A stretch of DNA of 64,000 bases from Stentor coeruleus (lineage: Eukaryota; Ciliophora; Heterotrichea; Heterotrichida; Stentoridae). Position numbers and translations under genes: made by a program. Below, piece by piece: positions 31,158-41,028 of the stretch; the first letter of the stretch is position 1; each line of letters begins with the position of its first letter. The DNA lies in the NCBI GenBank assembly GCA_001970955.1, contig MPUH01000143.1:1-64000 (forward strand). The letters run 5' to 3'. The notes beneath the pieces were generated by a model that saw only the letters and a program-made list of their open reading frames with translations, was not told the origin of the DNA and did not search any database.

Positions 31158-31784
31158 ATGTCAATTACCCTTCACTATTTTGACTTATATGCTCGAGCTG
31201 AACCAATAAGAGTCATTCTAAACTACAGAGGTCTAAGATATGATGAAAGACTATATTCATTCCAAGAATGGCCATCAATAAAAGACCAATTCGAATTCCA
31301 AGAGCTCCCTTGTCTAGAAATCGATGGTCTTAAGCTCGTCCAAAGCGCCAGCATCACAAAATATCTCTGCCAAAAACTGGGTTATTCCTTCAAAGACCCA
31401 TACTTAAATTACTTAACCTGCTCATTAGTTGATGTTCGTGATGACTTTATTACTAAAAAAATCCAATTGTGCTGGCATGAGAAAAATCCTGAAGGCTGGA
31501 TCGATTGGATACGTAATGATTTTTCCCATATATTAAAAGCTATAGAGCGAAGATATAAACACAATGGGGAAACTGGGTTTTTTGTAGGTAATTCACCAAG
31601 TGTTGCTGATTTTGTAATGTTTGTAATGCTTCATGACCAATTTTTAAGAGAAAAGGTTAGTGAAAAAATGCGCCCAATTTTAGAGTCCGCAGCACCTAAG
31701 CTTATAGAATTCGTTGAAAGTTTTAAAAACTCTTCAGAAACTTTAGTAAATTACTTAAGCAATAGACCAGAGAGAGATTTTTAA
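31158..31784 (+). CDS. Glutathione S-transferase (sigma-like)
   Basis: Encodes 208 residues, the usual cytosolic GST length. The thioredoxin-like N-domain opens with ITLHYFDLYARAEPIRVIL, where Tyr7 or Tyr11 is the candidate glutathione-activating residue. It carries the cis-Pro block ELPCLEIDGLKLVQSASITK, with QSxxI for the gamma-glutamyl contact. The all-helical C-domain (about 85-200) includes NSPSVADFVMFVML, the conserved N-capping SxxD motif. GSTs conjugate glutathione to electrophiles; sigma types also act as prostaglandin-type isomerases or peroxidases. The stop is only 24 nt from the start of the phosphate exporter gene, so the two may be co-transcribed. Confidence 0.9.
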   Translation: MSITLHYFDLYARAEPIRVILNYRGLRYDERLYSFQEWPSIKDQFEFQELPCLEIDGLKLVQSASITKYLCQKLGYSFKDPYLNYLTCSLVDVRDDFITKKIQLCWHEKNPEGWIDWIRNDFSHILKAIERRYKHNGETGFFVGNSPSVADFVMFVMLHDQFLREKVSEKMRPILESAAPKLIEFVESFKNSSETLVNYLSNRPERDF

Positions 31785-31808
31785 TGCTTAGCTTAGATTT
31801 TCTAATAA

Positions 31809-33638
31809 ATGAAGTTTTCTCGGCAGCTGGACTACCACAAAATCCCCGAATGGTCAAGTTTTTATATTGATTATCGGGCAATGAAAAAACTTATAAACAG
31901 ATATTTAGACGAGTATATAAAATATGATTCACATAAAAATCCTTTATTGTCATCAGAGCAAATGCTTAAAGCAGTCCTTGAAGAATTCGAAGCCCAATTA
32001 AATAATATCAACGACTTTTATATTGAAAAAAAGCAACAGCTTAAACAGGAACTTGAAACTGTATTCATTTGCATATCTCGAATCAGAACAGTATCGACAA
32101 TGGGAGAAAAAGATATAAAAAGCATACTCAGCCTGGAAGAAAAAGATGACCTTCAAGATCGAGAGACCAGTTTACAGCGAGCTTTTTCAGATATTCATAG
32201 ACAATTTTGGTGGCTTGAAGTGTTTTGCGAAATCAATTCAATTGCTATATTGAAATTAAGTGAAAAAATGAATGTCTGTGCCGAGCTTAAGTTATTATTC
32301 CAAAAGTATGACTTTATTAACTGGGAAAACGAATTAACACCTTTACGCGAAGAAATGTATACATATGTAGCCGGCCAAAAAGGTGATGACGATGACTATG
32401 ATGCTATAAGGCTTTTGACATCTGACTCTATATACTACAAATCAGGAGATATAGAAAAAATTAGTATTTCTTTAGGAATTATATGTGCAAGTTGTATAGT
32501 CACAATTTACTTGCTATTAATGAATTATTCCAATATCGAAATCAACATTTATCCTAGCTTTCCTGTATTTAGACTTACCCTTGCTATAAATTTAATCATA
32601 ATAGTAGCATCATGGATTATTTACTGGGTTGAAGCTCATTCTTTAAATTGGATTTACATACTAGAGCTTAATCCTGCTAATAGATTTTCTTACATTCAAG
32701 TGCTATGTGTCGGTCTTTTTCTCTCAGCTTTATGGTCTGTGATTTTCATGCTAAGTGTTTTTTACAACTTCTATGTTGACAATGAAGGTTCTGAACATTT
32801 AGCTATGATTCTGCTTATAATGCACTCTGGGATATTTTTTTGCCCTTTTAATATGTTTTTTAGAAGAGTTAGGTGGATGATAATAAAAACATTCCTTGAA
32901 GCAGCAAGTGCCCCTTTTGGTCCTGTGAAGTTTAAGAATTATATGATGGCGAGTTGGGTGATATCTTTAGCTATACCATTAAAAGATGTGTATTTAAGTA
33001 TATGTTTTATATCTACTGATGCATGGGAACTTAACAAATACCCAAAGTGTTTTTTGCACGACTTTTGGCTATATTTTTTACCGATGCTGCCTTTTACATG
33101 GAGACTCTTCCAGATTTTTAACAGGGTTTATTATAAGCCTTCTTTGCTTAAAGGCCAAGTTTGGATTATTTTAAGAAATGTGACATCGATAATCTTGATT
33201 GTAATGACTTATTTTGAGATGAATAAAGGGGAAAATGCTTTTGTTTGGATATTGATGTACTTGGTATGCACAGAATATACTAGCTTTCTTGATGTATATC
33301 AGGACTGGGGCTTATTTTGCTATTCGAAAAACGGGTGGATTCTGCGTCCGAATATTTATTTTCCTAAAAATTTTTATTATTGGGTTATTTTCTTGAACTT
33401 TTTGTTAAGATTTGGCTGGACACTATCTTTTTTACCTGCACAAGCATTTGAAAACCAGTATTTAAGTAGTGAGTTTCTTATGCTTATTATGTGTATTATG
33501 GAGATAATAAGGAGAACACTATGGTCAGTACTGAGAATTGAGAGGGAAAGGTCGGAGAATACAGAAAAATATAGGAAAATAGATTATATACCGAAACCTT
33601 TAAAGCTTGGAACTTTTTTACGCTATGATCGAGATTAA
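31809..33638 (+). CDS. SPX-EXS phosphate exporter (XPR1/PHO1 family), copy A
   Basis: Encodes 609 residues. The SPX domain covers about 1-170 (MKFSRQLDYHKIPEWSSFYI and the AMKKLINRYLDEY basic helix that contacts inositol pyrophosphate in this family). Transmembrane helices begin about 215, and the EXS domain lies about 390-570 (KCFLHDFWLYFLPMLPFTWR, TSFLDVYQDWGL, MEIIRRTLWSVLRIERER). XPR1/PHO1 proteins export inorganic phosphate from the cytosol, gated by the SPX sensor. The start is 24 nt after the GST stop and shares its final bases upstream with copy B. Copy A ends LGTFLRYDRD; copy B is 4 residues shorter. Confidence 0.93.
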   Translation: MKFSRQLDYHKIPEWSSFYIDYRAMKKLINRYLDEYIKYDSHKNPLLSSEQMLKAVLEEFEAQLNNINDFYIEKKQQLKQELETVFICISRIRTVSTMGEKDIKSILSLEEKDDLQDRETSLQRAFSDIHRQFWWLEVFCEINSIAILKLSEKMNVCAELKLLFQKYDFINWENELTPLREEMYTYVAGQKGDDDDYDAIRLLTSDSIYYKSGDIEKISISLGIICASCIVTIYLLLMNYSNIEINIYPSFPVFRLTLAINLIIIVASWIIYWVEAHSLNWIYILELNPANRFSYIQVLCVGLFLSALWSVIFMLSVFYNFYVDNEGSEHLAMILLIMHSGIFFCPFNMFFRRVRWMIIKTFLEAASAPFGPVKFKNYMMASWVISLAIPLKDVYLSICFISTDAWELNKYPKCFLHDFWLYFLPMLPFTWRLFQIFNRVYYKPSLLKGQVWIILRNVTSIILIVMTYFEMNKGENAFVWILMYLVCTEYTSFLDVYQDWGLFCYSKNGWILRPNIYFPKNFYYWVIFLNFLLRFGWTLSFLPAQAFENQYLSSEFLMLIMCIMEIIRRTLWSVLRIERERSENTEKYRKIDYIPKPLKLGTFLRYDRD

Positions 33639-33959
33639 AGATATAAAAATAAAAAAAAATTTATAATAATGATGCTATAAAGCATAAAAACATACCAAAA
33701 TGAATAAATCCATTTTTATATAATTTACAGAAAATATCTACACCATACATATAGTAAATTAATTCAAATAAAATTTCCATATTTACATAAATATGATTAT
33801 AACTTCTTTATTAAATTTCAATATATTTATCATGAGTTTTTTGTAATTTTGATAGTCTCCATAAAGTATACCTTAATACATAAAATTAACGTTAACTTAA
33901 ATATAAAAGTTTTCAAATGCTACTTGAATCATTAATTTTATTATAATAAAAACTCCTAT

Positions 33960-34060
33960 GCTTTTACATCAGTTTTAGTTTTTATTATTATCCCATTCCT
34001 TCAGGCTAAACAACGATATATTATTAATTTTCCTACAATTCTCTTTAACTTATGTTTAAA
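33960..34060 (-). pseudogene. Decayed 3' end of the duplicated 37658-38284 gene
   Basis: The stretch with TTATTATCCCATTCCTTCAGG and ATTTTCCTACAATTCTCTTT aligns base for base, with scattered changes, to the C-terminal coding end at 37655-37740 (ATCCCATCCCTTTAAAC, ATTTTCCTACAAGGTTCTTC). It lies at the same distance from copy A as the intact gene lies from copy B. Confidence 0.65.
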
Positions 34061-34753
34061 TTACCACAGTAACAACTATGGAAACTAATTTTGATTAGCA
34101 AGAAAGGATGATACATTAAGGAAATAAATTTTAGAGAATTTAGATAAAGATAGTTGAGATAGATATAAGTTTTTGAAGAATAAAAAAATGAAAATTATGA
34201 AAAATTAATGGTAAAACCTATGATAGGATGATTGAATTGTTATGAATAAGTTGCTATGCAATAATAAATTATTCCTTACAAAGTGGCTAAAAAATTTGTA
34301 TAGCCATTACTTGTTTGAAATTACATATTTTTTTGATAACTGTGTTAGGAGTAAAATAGTCTTGATTGATGCGCATTTTATTATAACTTCTCAAAATGTT
34401 TTCATAAGATATTCAAGCTTGAGAATTATCTAACTATCACCGGTTGGATAATATTATCCATTTACAAGCTTTTCCTTAATAACATAAAGATAGGTTGAAT
34501 ATTCCTAGATGGGTATAAGAAAAAGGTAAGGACAATATGAATCTTAACCCTTATAGTATGGAAGATATTCAGCCCAAAACATATAAGTTTGATAGTGATT
34601 GATCACTGATAACCTCAAAAACATCAGCCAATTAATTTAATGGATAATATTTTTAATCATATTTTAAAGATTTATGTAATAGAAAGAATTCTAACTTAGA
34701 AAATATAGCTAGAGTTCAAAATAAAACTAAAAGATAGCACGGTTTAAAAATTA

Positions 34754-34847
34754 AATTTATATGAATTCCTTCAGTGTTTAGGAGTTATTATAATGATTGT
34801 AATTTATATGAATTCCTTCAGTGTTTAGGAGTTATTATAATGATTGT
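34754..34847. repeat. 47-bp tandem duplication
   Basis: AATTTATATGAATTCCTTCA... is repeated head to tail at 34754 and 34801, identical, without N. Confidence 0.85.
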
Positions 34848-35392
34848 AATTGACAGAAAACTAAAAATAAAATGCATTGGGAAACTCACAATATGTAAAC
34901 GAATAGTTTGATAACAAGAACTATGCCAAAAAATTGATTCGAACATACAAGCTTTTTTCTAATTATCAGAAATCTTTCAACTTGATAAATTTAATAGACT
35001 TAGGGTTCTACTGAGAGTCATTAAGAAGCTATTAGAATTATATAGACTGATAAGAAATCTTATCATCAATAAGTCTATAATTAATTTTAATTGAAAGTAT
35101 AACTTGAAACAATTTGTAGCTATGAGGCCAGCCAAATGCAGATTTAAAGCATTTATACTTTATGAGTCTACAATTGAATACTTCTAAAAACATAATTTTA
35201 ATGGAAAAAGTCTTGAAAAATTATATTTGCTTAGAACTTACCTCTGATCTTCATAATCAAGACTATTATCGATAATTATTATACTTTTTACCAATATTGA
35301 TGTGGTTTATGTGTGTAGAATAAGGTACACTTATACCATTAGGAAAATTAAATAGGGCTTTCTAGAGTTACCAAAATAATGAGTGATAAAGA

Positions 35393-35616
35393 AGATAGAC
35401 TATGTCTTTAAAGACAAAAAAAAGCAATCAAAATTTAGCATCCAATGTATTTTACTTAATAAAACTAATAAAAATCTATTTTTAGATTGATTTCGGTGTT
35501 TATTAGATAGACTATGTCTTTAAAGACAAAAAAAAGCAATCAAAATTTAGCATCCAATGTATTTTACTCAATTAAACTAATAAAAGTCTATTTTTAGAGT
35601 GATTTCGGTGTTTACT
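35393..35616. repeat. 112-bp tandem duplication, slightly diverged
   Basis: AGATAGACTATGTCTTTAAA begins both copies (35393 and 35505). A few substitutions separate them, so this one is probably real and not an assembly echo. Confidence 0.8.
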
Positions 35617-35680
35617 GACGTCAAAAGAGTTAAAAGCACGCTGAATAAAAATTTAATACTTGGCCTAGATTTTCTAATAA

Positions 35681-37498
35681 ATGAAGTTTTCTCGGCAGCT
35701 AGACTACCACAAAATCCCCGAATGGTCAAGTTTTTATATTGATTATCGGGCTATGAAAAAACTCATAAACCGATATTTAGACGAGTATATAAAAAGTGAT
35801 TCACAAAAAAGCCCTTTATTGTCATCAGAGCAAATGCTTAAAGCAGTCCTTGAAGAATTCGAAGCCCAGCTAACTAAAATCAATGACTTTTACATTGAAA
35901 AAAAGCAGCAGCTGAAGCAGGAGCTTGAAACTGTATTCATTTGCATATCTCGAATCAGAACAGTATCGACAATGGGAGAAAAAGATGTAAAAAACATACT
36001 CAGCCTGGAAGAAAAAGATGACCTTCAAGATCGAGAGACCAGTTTGCAGCGAGCTTTCTCTGATGTTCATAGACAATTTTGGTGGCTTGAAGTGTTTTGT
36101 GAAATCAATTCAATTGCTATATTGAAATTAAGTGAAAAAATGAATGTCTGTGCCGAACTTAAATTATTATTCCAAAAGTATGACTTTATTAACTGGGAAA
36201 ACGAATTAACACCCTCACGTGAAGAAATGTATACATATGTAGCCGGCCAAAAAGGTGATGACGATGATTATGACGCTATAAGACTTTTAACATCTGGCTC
36301 TATATATTACAAATCAGGGGATATAGTAAAAATGAGCTTTTCTTTAGGAATTATATGTGCAAGTTGCATAGTTACAATTTACTTGCTATTAATGAATTAT
36401 TCAAATATTGATATCAACATTTATCCTAGCTTTCCTGTATTTAGACTTACCCTTGCTATAAATTTAGTCATAATAGCAGCATCATGGATTATTTACTGGG
36501 TTGAAGCTCATTCTTTAAATTGGATTTACATACTAGAGCTTAATCCTGCTAATAGATTTTCTTACCTTCAAGTACTATGGGTCGGTCTTTTTCTTTCAGC
36601 TTTATGGTCTGTGATTTTCATGCTAAGTGTTTTTTATAACTTCTATGTTGACAATGAAGGCTCTGAACATTTAGCTATGATCTTACTTATAATGTACTTT
36701 GGGTTGTTTTTTTGCCCTTTTAATATGTTTTTCAGAGGAGCTCGATGGATGATAATAAAAACTTTCCTTGAAGCAGCAATTGCCCCTTTTGGCCCTGTGA
36801 GGTTTAGAAATTATATGATGGCAAGTTGGGTAACATCTTTAGCTATACCATTAAAAGATGTGTATTTAAGTATATGCTTTATATCTACTGATGCATGGGC
36901 ATTAAACCAATACCCAAAGTGCTTTTTACACGACTTTTGGTTATACTTTTTACCTATGCTGCCTTTTACATGGAGACTTTTCCAGATTTTTAACAGGATT
37001 TATTATAAGCCTTCCATGCTTAAAGGCCAAGTTTGGAATTTTTTCAGATATGGGACATCGATAATCCTGGTTGTAATGACTTATTTTGAAATGAATAAAG
37101 GGGAACATGCTTTTGTTTGGATATTGATGTATTTGGTATGCACAGAATATACTAGCTTTCTTGATGTATATCAGGACTGGGGTTTATTACGTAATTCGAG
37201 AAACGGGTGGATATTACGTCCAAATATATATTTCCCTAAGAATTTTTATTATTGGGTTATTTTCTTGAACTTTTTGTTTAGATTTGGCTGGACTGTATCG
37301 CTTTTACCGGCACAAGCATTTGAAAACCAGTATTTAAGTAGTGAATTTCTTATGCTTATTATGTGTATTATGGAAATAATAAGGAGAACACTATGGTCGG
37401 TACTGAGAATTGAGAGGGAAAGGTCGGAGAATACCGAAAAATATAGGAAAATCGATTATATACCTAAACCTTTGCAGTTGGGAACGTTTTTGCATTAG
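35681..37498 (+). CDS. SPX-EXS phosphate exporter (XPR1/PHO1 family), copy B
   Basis: Encodes 605 residues, over 90% identical to copy A by eye, with the same SPX (1-170), TM and EXS layout. Differences cluster in a few spots: YIKSDSQKSPLL for YIKYDSHKNPLL, DIVKMSFSLG for DIEKISISLG, and LLRNSRNGW for LFCYSKNGW. All conserved EXS residues are kept, so it is probably functional. Homology to copy A upstream extends only about 30 nt before the ATG. Unlike copy A, it is not directly behind the GST gene and must use its own promoter. A stop TAG truncates the tail to LGTFLH. Confidence 0.93.
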   Translation: MKFSRQLDYHKIPEWSSFYIDYRAMKKLINRYLDEYIKSDSQKSPLLSSEQMLKAVLEEFEAQLTKINDFYIEKKQQLKQELETVFICISRIRTVSTMGEKDVKNILSLEEKDDLQDRETSLQRAFSDVHRQFWWLEVFCEINSIAILKLSEKMNVCAELKLLFQKYDFINWENELTPSREEMYTYVAGQKGDDDDYDAIRLLTSGSIYYKSGDIVKMSFSLGIICASCIVTIYLLLMNYSNIDINIYPSFPVFRLTLAINLVIIAASWIIYWVEAHSLNWIYILELNPANRFSYLQVLWVGLFLSALWSVIFMLSVFYNFYVDNEGSEHLAMILLIMYFGLFFCPFNMFFRGARWMIIKTFLEAAIAPFGPVRFRNYMMASWVTSLAIPLKDVYLSICFISTDAWALNQYPKCFLHDFWLYFLPMLPFTWRLFQIFNRIYYKPSMLKGQVWNFFRYGTSIILVVMTYFEMNKGEHAFVWILMYLVCTEYTSFLDVYQDWGLLRNSRNGWILRPNIYFPKNFYYWVIFLNFLFRFGWTVSLLPAQAFENQYLSSEFLMLIMCIMEIIRRTLWSVLRIERERSENTEKYRKIDYIPKPLQLGTFLH

Positions 37499-37657
37499 GA
37501 TCACGAGTAAAGATATAGAAATAAATTGGTTTTATAATAATAATGATATAAAGTATACACTAACACATTAAAATAAGCATCATATAAATTTATCACATTT
37601 TACTAGAATCATTAGGTTTTTATTAGTAAAATAAGTTCCTAAGTTTTTCAAATCAGC

Positions 37658-38284
37658 TTAGTCCTTATCCATATCCCATCCCTTTAAACTAAAAGATGAC
37701 ATATCATTTATTTTCCTACAAGGTTCTTCAAATTTTTCCTTAGCACTAATCATCTGCTGTTTTTTAACTTTGATCGCAAAAACTTTCTGTTTAGGTATTG
37801 TATTATAAGAAAACGATTTCTTAATTTGCTGCTTTTCTTCTACTTTATTTTTTTTTTCTGAGTTTTCGTATTCGATTTCTTTTTTTATAACCCTCACATC
37901 AGGATCATTTTTATAGTTTGTGCTTAGATTTGGGATTGATTTTATAGTTCTAACAATATTTTTCCCTATTAACTCAAAATTCGAGTGTTTTGGTTGTAGA
38001 TGTATATTGTTAGTGCTTTGTAAAAGCTGGAGAAAAGTTGGGGGTTTATAAAATGAGTCTTCTATACGAGGAGTTTGTGATGTGTGAATTGGCTGATTTA
38101 TATGAGGAGGGCTTGATGGAGTTAGATATCTGGGCTTTGTTGGTAAATTATGATGCTTTATAGTGTAGTTGTTTCCAGTTGGAAGAGGTCTGAAAGAATG
38201 TTTGCGTATGGGAGTTCGAATTGATTCGCAGCTGTCACGAGTTGGAGTTTTTGAGGTCTCGTTAGTACCGATTGAAGAACTCAT
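37658..38284 (-). CDS. Unrecognised basic, Ser/Pro/Thr-rich protein
   Basis: Encodes 208 residues starting MSSSIGTNETSKTPTRDSCE. The N-terminal half is Pro/Thr/His-rich and looks disordered (KPRYLTPSSPPHINQPIHTS). The C-terminal half is charged (EYENSEKKNKVEEKQQIKK), ending SSFSLKGWDMDKD. No known domain was seen. It is convergent with exporter copy B, 159 nt away. A decayed version of its 3' end lies in the same position beside copy A, so it was part of the duplicated unit. Its first ~25 codons and 5' flank are repeated again upstream (38361-38513). Confidence 0.65.
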   Translation of the reverse strand: MSSSIGTNETSKTPTRDSCESIRTPIRKHSFRPLPTGNNYTIKHHNLPTKPRYLTPSSPPHINQPIHTSQTPRIEDSFYKPPTFLQLLQSTNNIHLQPKHSNFELIGKNIVRTIKSIPNLSTNYKNDPDVRVIKKEIEYENSEKKNKVEEKQQIKKSFSYNTIPKQKVFAIKVKKQQMISAKEKFEEPCRKINDMSSFSLKGWDMDKD

Positions 38285-38513
38285 ATTTGATTAGTAATGA
38301 TTTATTGGATAACATATTGGGTCGTGAGATTTTGTTTCATATAGGCTGGAGAATAGTTTGATGGGAGTTCGAATTGATTCGCAGCTGTCACGAGTTGGAG
38401 TTTTTGAGGTCTCGTTAGTACCGATAGAAGAACTCATATTTGATTAGTAATGATTTATTGGATAACATATTGGGTCGTAAGATTTTGTTTCATATAGGCT
38501 GGAGAATGGTTTG
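38208..38513. repeat. 153-bp tandem duplication over a gene 5' end
   Basis: Positions 38208-38360 and 38361-38513 are nearly identical (about three changes). The unit spans the first ~25 codons and upstream flank of the 37658-38284 gene. The outer copy leaves an orphan start at 38437. Confidence 0.88.
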
Positions 38514-38663
38514 TTTTTTAATGCGATTTTATGTTAAAAGTAGGTATTGGTATGATTTTTCAGAAAATAAAGGAAATAAAGTAGATTTTTTTTTAATGCG
38601 ATTTTATGTTAAAAGTAGGTATTGGTATGATTTTTCAGAAAATAAAGGAAATAAAGTAGATAT
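38514..38663. repeat. 75-bp tandem duplication
   Basis: TTTTTAATGCGATTTTATGT... is repeated with a 75-bp period, directly after the 153-bp pair. It creates a spurious open frame with an internal protein repeat. Confidence 0.85.
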
Positions 38664-39006
38664 TTAAATAGTTAATGATGACTAAATGATGATGAAATAC
38701 TAATAAAGATTGTAGTGGGTTTATAATTTATTATAGAATTAATGTTAAGAAGAATAATTGAGTTTTTATTAGCATAAGCTGATTAATTCTTACAAATTTT
38801 CAATAAGATTCAAATATTTCCCTAGCCCCGATGCTAGCCGAACAAAATTTAAAATTTAAAAATTAAAATAAGTATAAGTATATATTTCTCAACAATTCCT
38901 TCTGAAACCATTACAAACAAAGCCATTCTTATCTTTTTTCCTTATAACTCCCACACAAAACTAAATTCTAAATCTTTTAAAATATAATTTTGCAATAATA
39001 TAATAT
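38664..39006. other. 5' flank of the MFS gene
   Basis: No gene seen. The last 130 nt are C-rich and G-poor on +. Confidence 0.55.
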
Positions 39007-40377
39007 ATGGAAAGTTCTCTATCCTTACAACCATCCTGGAGAGTGCACTATCCATTCCTATCACTTTTTTACTTCAATGTATTCTGTTCATGTGCTTCTT
39101 ATGCTTTGATTCTCCCATCTTTATGGTCTTATCTAATAGAAGGCACATACCATGATAGTCTTGTAGCTCAAGTTCTCACAGCTTTTTCTATAGGTGAAGT
39201 TATTGGAGCTTTAGGATTCGGTTTCTTGCGTGATCGTATATCAACAAGATCTGCTTTATTATCAACTCTTTTTTGTGGACTTATTGGTACTTCTCTTACA
39301 ATATATGCTAGCATGATAGGCGAATCTTATAAAATACCATTGATAATAGGAAGAATGCTACAAGGAGTATGGAATGGAGGTGAGCAAGCTGTAGAACAAT
39401 CTTATATATCAGAAATAGTTTCAGATATCAGTAAATTATCGGCTATAAGTGAAATTGGTATTGCTGGGGTATGTGGGTATACTTTAGGTCCTGTGATTGG
39501 AGTGGCTATATCATTTTTGGATATGAATGTCCATCAGAAATTTAGTGCTGATGAATATTGGTCTATTGGGGTATTCCTTTTTATAATCAACCTCACTATG
39601 ATTCTGATTAATTGGTTTAGTTTTCAAGAAATACCTATAGCAATGAGAGTTAATAGGTCGAAAGAATATGAAGGATATGAACCGCCTAAAGTTTCTGGGA
39701 TTCTTATATGCTTGTTATTTAGTTTTTGTCTATTTTACGGGTTCACTGTGCAGGAAACAATAACCGGGCCTTTAGTCTCTGATTCGACAGCCAAATACAC
39801 AAGTTCTTTTGGTTATTCTATAAGCATGACCTATATATACTTTATTTTAGAAGGCTTTGTTAGTGTTCTTGGACTTTTCCTCATATCTTTCCTTAATGAA
39901 AAAATAGACGATAGGATACTTTTAGCTGCATCAACTTTTTTAGGTGTTATTGGGTGGTTTTTTTTTATAGATTTCGAATATAAAGAAATATCGCATGCTG
40001 CGTTTTATATAGGGTTTATACTTATATCATTAGAGTTTTCCATGGCGCGTAATGCTGCATTTTCAGTATATTCAAAAATTATCGGCCCTTATCCAGCTGG
40101 GTGGTATATGGGGTTAATGCTGGCTTCTGGATGTCTTTCTAGAGCATTAACACCTTATTGGGCTATGCAGTCAATAGAAATATCAATAAAAATATGTGCA
40201 ATATCATGTTGTGCGAGTTTATTTTTAAGCTTATTACTAGTTATAATATTCTGGGAGTCCTGCGCGCCACACCCTAAAAACGAACTTTTCAATAATGTTA
40301 TTCTAGATTTTTGTAACGATTCAGAAGCCAGTGCAACAACACCTTTGATATATCATAGAGCCCTTAGTTCTAGATAG
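39007..40377 (+). CDS. Major facilitator superfamily transporter, MFSD8-like
   Basis: Encodes 456 residues with about 12 hydrophobic segments. The loop between helices 2 and 3 has GFLRDRISTRSALL, the MFS motif A (G-x-x-x-D-R-x-S-x-R). Helix 4 has GRMLQGVWNGGEQAVEQSYI, which closely resembles MFSD8/CLN7 and the SPX-MFS group (RFLQGxxxGxxxxxxxY). MFSD8 is a lysosomal membrane chloride-permeable protein in animals, while the SPX-MFS relatives move phosphate. Which one applies here is open. No SPX domain precedes it. Its stop is 34 nt from the convergent stop of the next gene. Confidence 0.82.
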   Translation: MESSLSLQPSWRVHYPFLSLFYFNVFCSCASYALILPSLWSYLIEGTYHDSLVAQVLTAFSIGEVIGALGFGFLRDRISTRSALLSTLFCGLIGTSLTIYASMIGESYKIPLIIGRMLQGVWNGGEQAVEQSYISEIVSDISKLSAISEIGIAGVCGYTLGPVIGVAISFLDMNVHQKFSADEYWSIGVFLFIINLTMILINWFSFQEIPIAMRVNRSKEYEGYEPPKVSGILICLLFSFCLFYGFTVQETITGPLVSDSTAKYTSSFGYSISMTYIYFILEGFVSVLGLFLISFLNEKIDDRILLAASTFLGVIGWFFFIDFEYKEISHAAFYIGFILISLEFSMARNAAFSVYSKIIGPYPAGWYMGLMLASGCLSRALTPYWAMQSIEISIKICAISCCASLFLSLLLVIIFWESCAPHPKNELFNNVILDFCNDSEASATTPLIYHRALSSR

Positions 40378-40411
40378 TTAGTATTTATACTATTATTAAA
40401 AAACTCTTTTC

Positions 40412-40922
40412 TTAAATTATACCTTCAAGTAAATGCCTATACAATTGTTTTTTATTCGGGTATTTTTGTAATAACAACGTAATATGATCTTTAAACTCTT
40501 GAGGAATAGGAGCTGGTCCAACTACATGATAACCTTCAATCGGAAAAACAGATATTTTTTTTTTACCAAAAGGAAGTTTAGCTAAATACTTAGCCTGTAT
40601 AAAACAATCATGCCTAGCACTAAATACAACTTGACCATAGCTCAAATCTATAATAAACTTAGCACTTTCCATATTCCCTTCCTCTGCAGATTTTATTGAA
40701 TCTAATAAGGACTTTTGTGTATCAATAAACACTTTTATCTGTTCAAAATCAGTAGTTTTTTGCTCTCTAAATAAAACTTTACTTCTTAAAAGCCAATAAT
40801 ACTGTTGTTGATAAATAATGAGATACTATTGGGTCATCTTGTCGTTTAGAAGCCTTTAATAATTCTCTTAAAAGGTTCAAAACAATAGGCTTGCGTGTTT
40901 CTCTACGTAAAAGTCCTTCCAT
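40412..40922 (-). CDS. Unrecognised 164-residue protein with one 16-nt intron
   Basis: Exons 40922-40783 and 40766-40412 join across GTAAAGTTTTATTTAG (40767-40782, phase 2). The product starts MEGLLRRETRKPIVLNLLRE. It is mostly helical, with a middle of ESAKFIIDLSYGQVVFSARH and a Pro-containing block GYHVVGPAPIPQEFKDHITL. I recognise no family. Unspliced, the C-terminal exon alone would open at an internal Met (40732). The gene is divergent from the LITAF-like gene by 106 nt and convergent with the MFS gene by 34 nt. Confidence 0.72.
40767..40782 (-). other. 16-nt intron
   Basis: GTAAAGTTTTATTTAG, phase 2. Removing it extends the downstream frame to an ATG at 40922. Confidence 0.82.
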
Positions 40923-41028
40923 TTATATGAAAAGTTCCCTTTAGTTGATATTTAAAAATAAAAAAAAACATGCGAAAATGTGTTATGGTATAATATTAAA
41001 ACTCATTTTATATATAAAGTTGTAAACT

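Larger units (their letters stand above)
33639..35680. other. Spacer between exporter copies, with repeats and relics
   Basis: Its first ~420 bases match the 3' flank of copy B, including a decayed copy of the neighbouring minus-strand gene. The rest holds two tandem duplications and coding-like scraps that I could not assign (for example LELTSDLHNQDYYR and LLYFLPILMWFMCVE on the + strand, 35215-35330). Confidence 0.6.

Noticed and set aside
34926-35340. Coding-like scraps between the two exporter copies
   Set aside because: Several frames give protein-like runs but no family could be recognised and stops are frequent; mentioned only as part of the spacer.
38440-38667. Small open frame with an internal repeat
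   Set aside because: It exists only because of the 75-bp tandem duplication.
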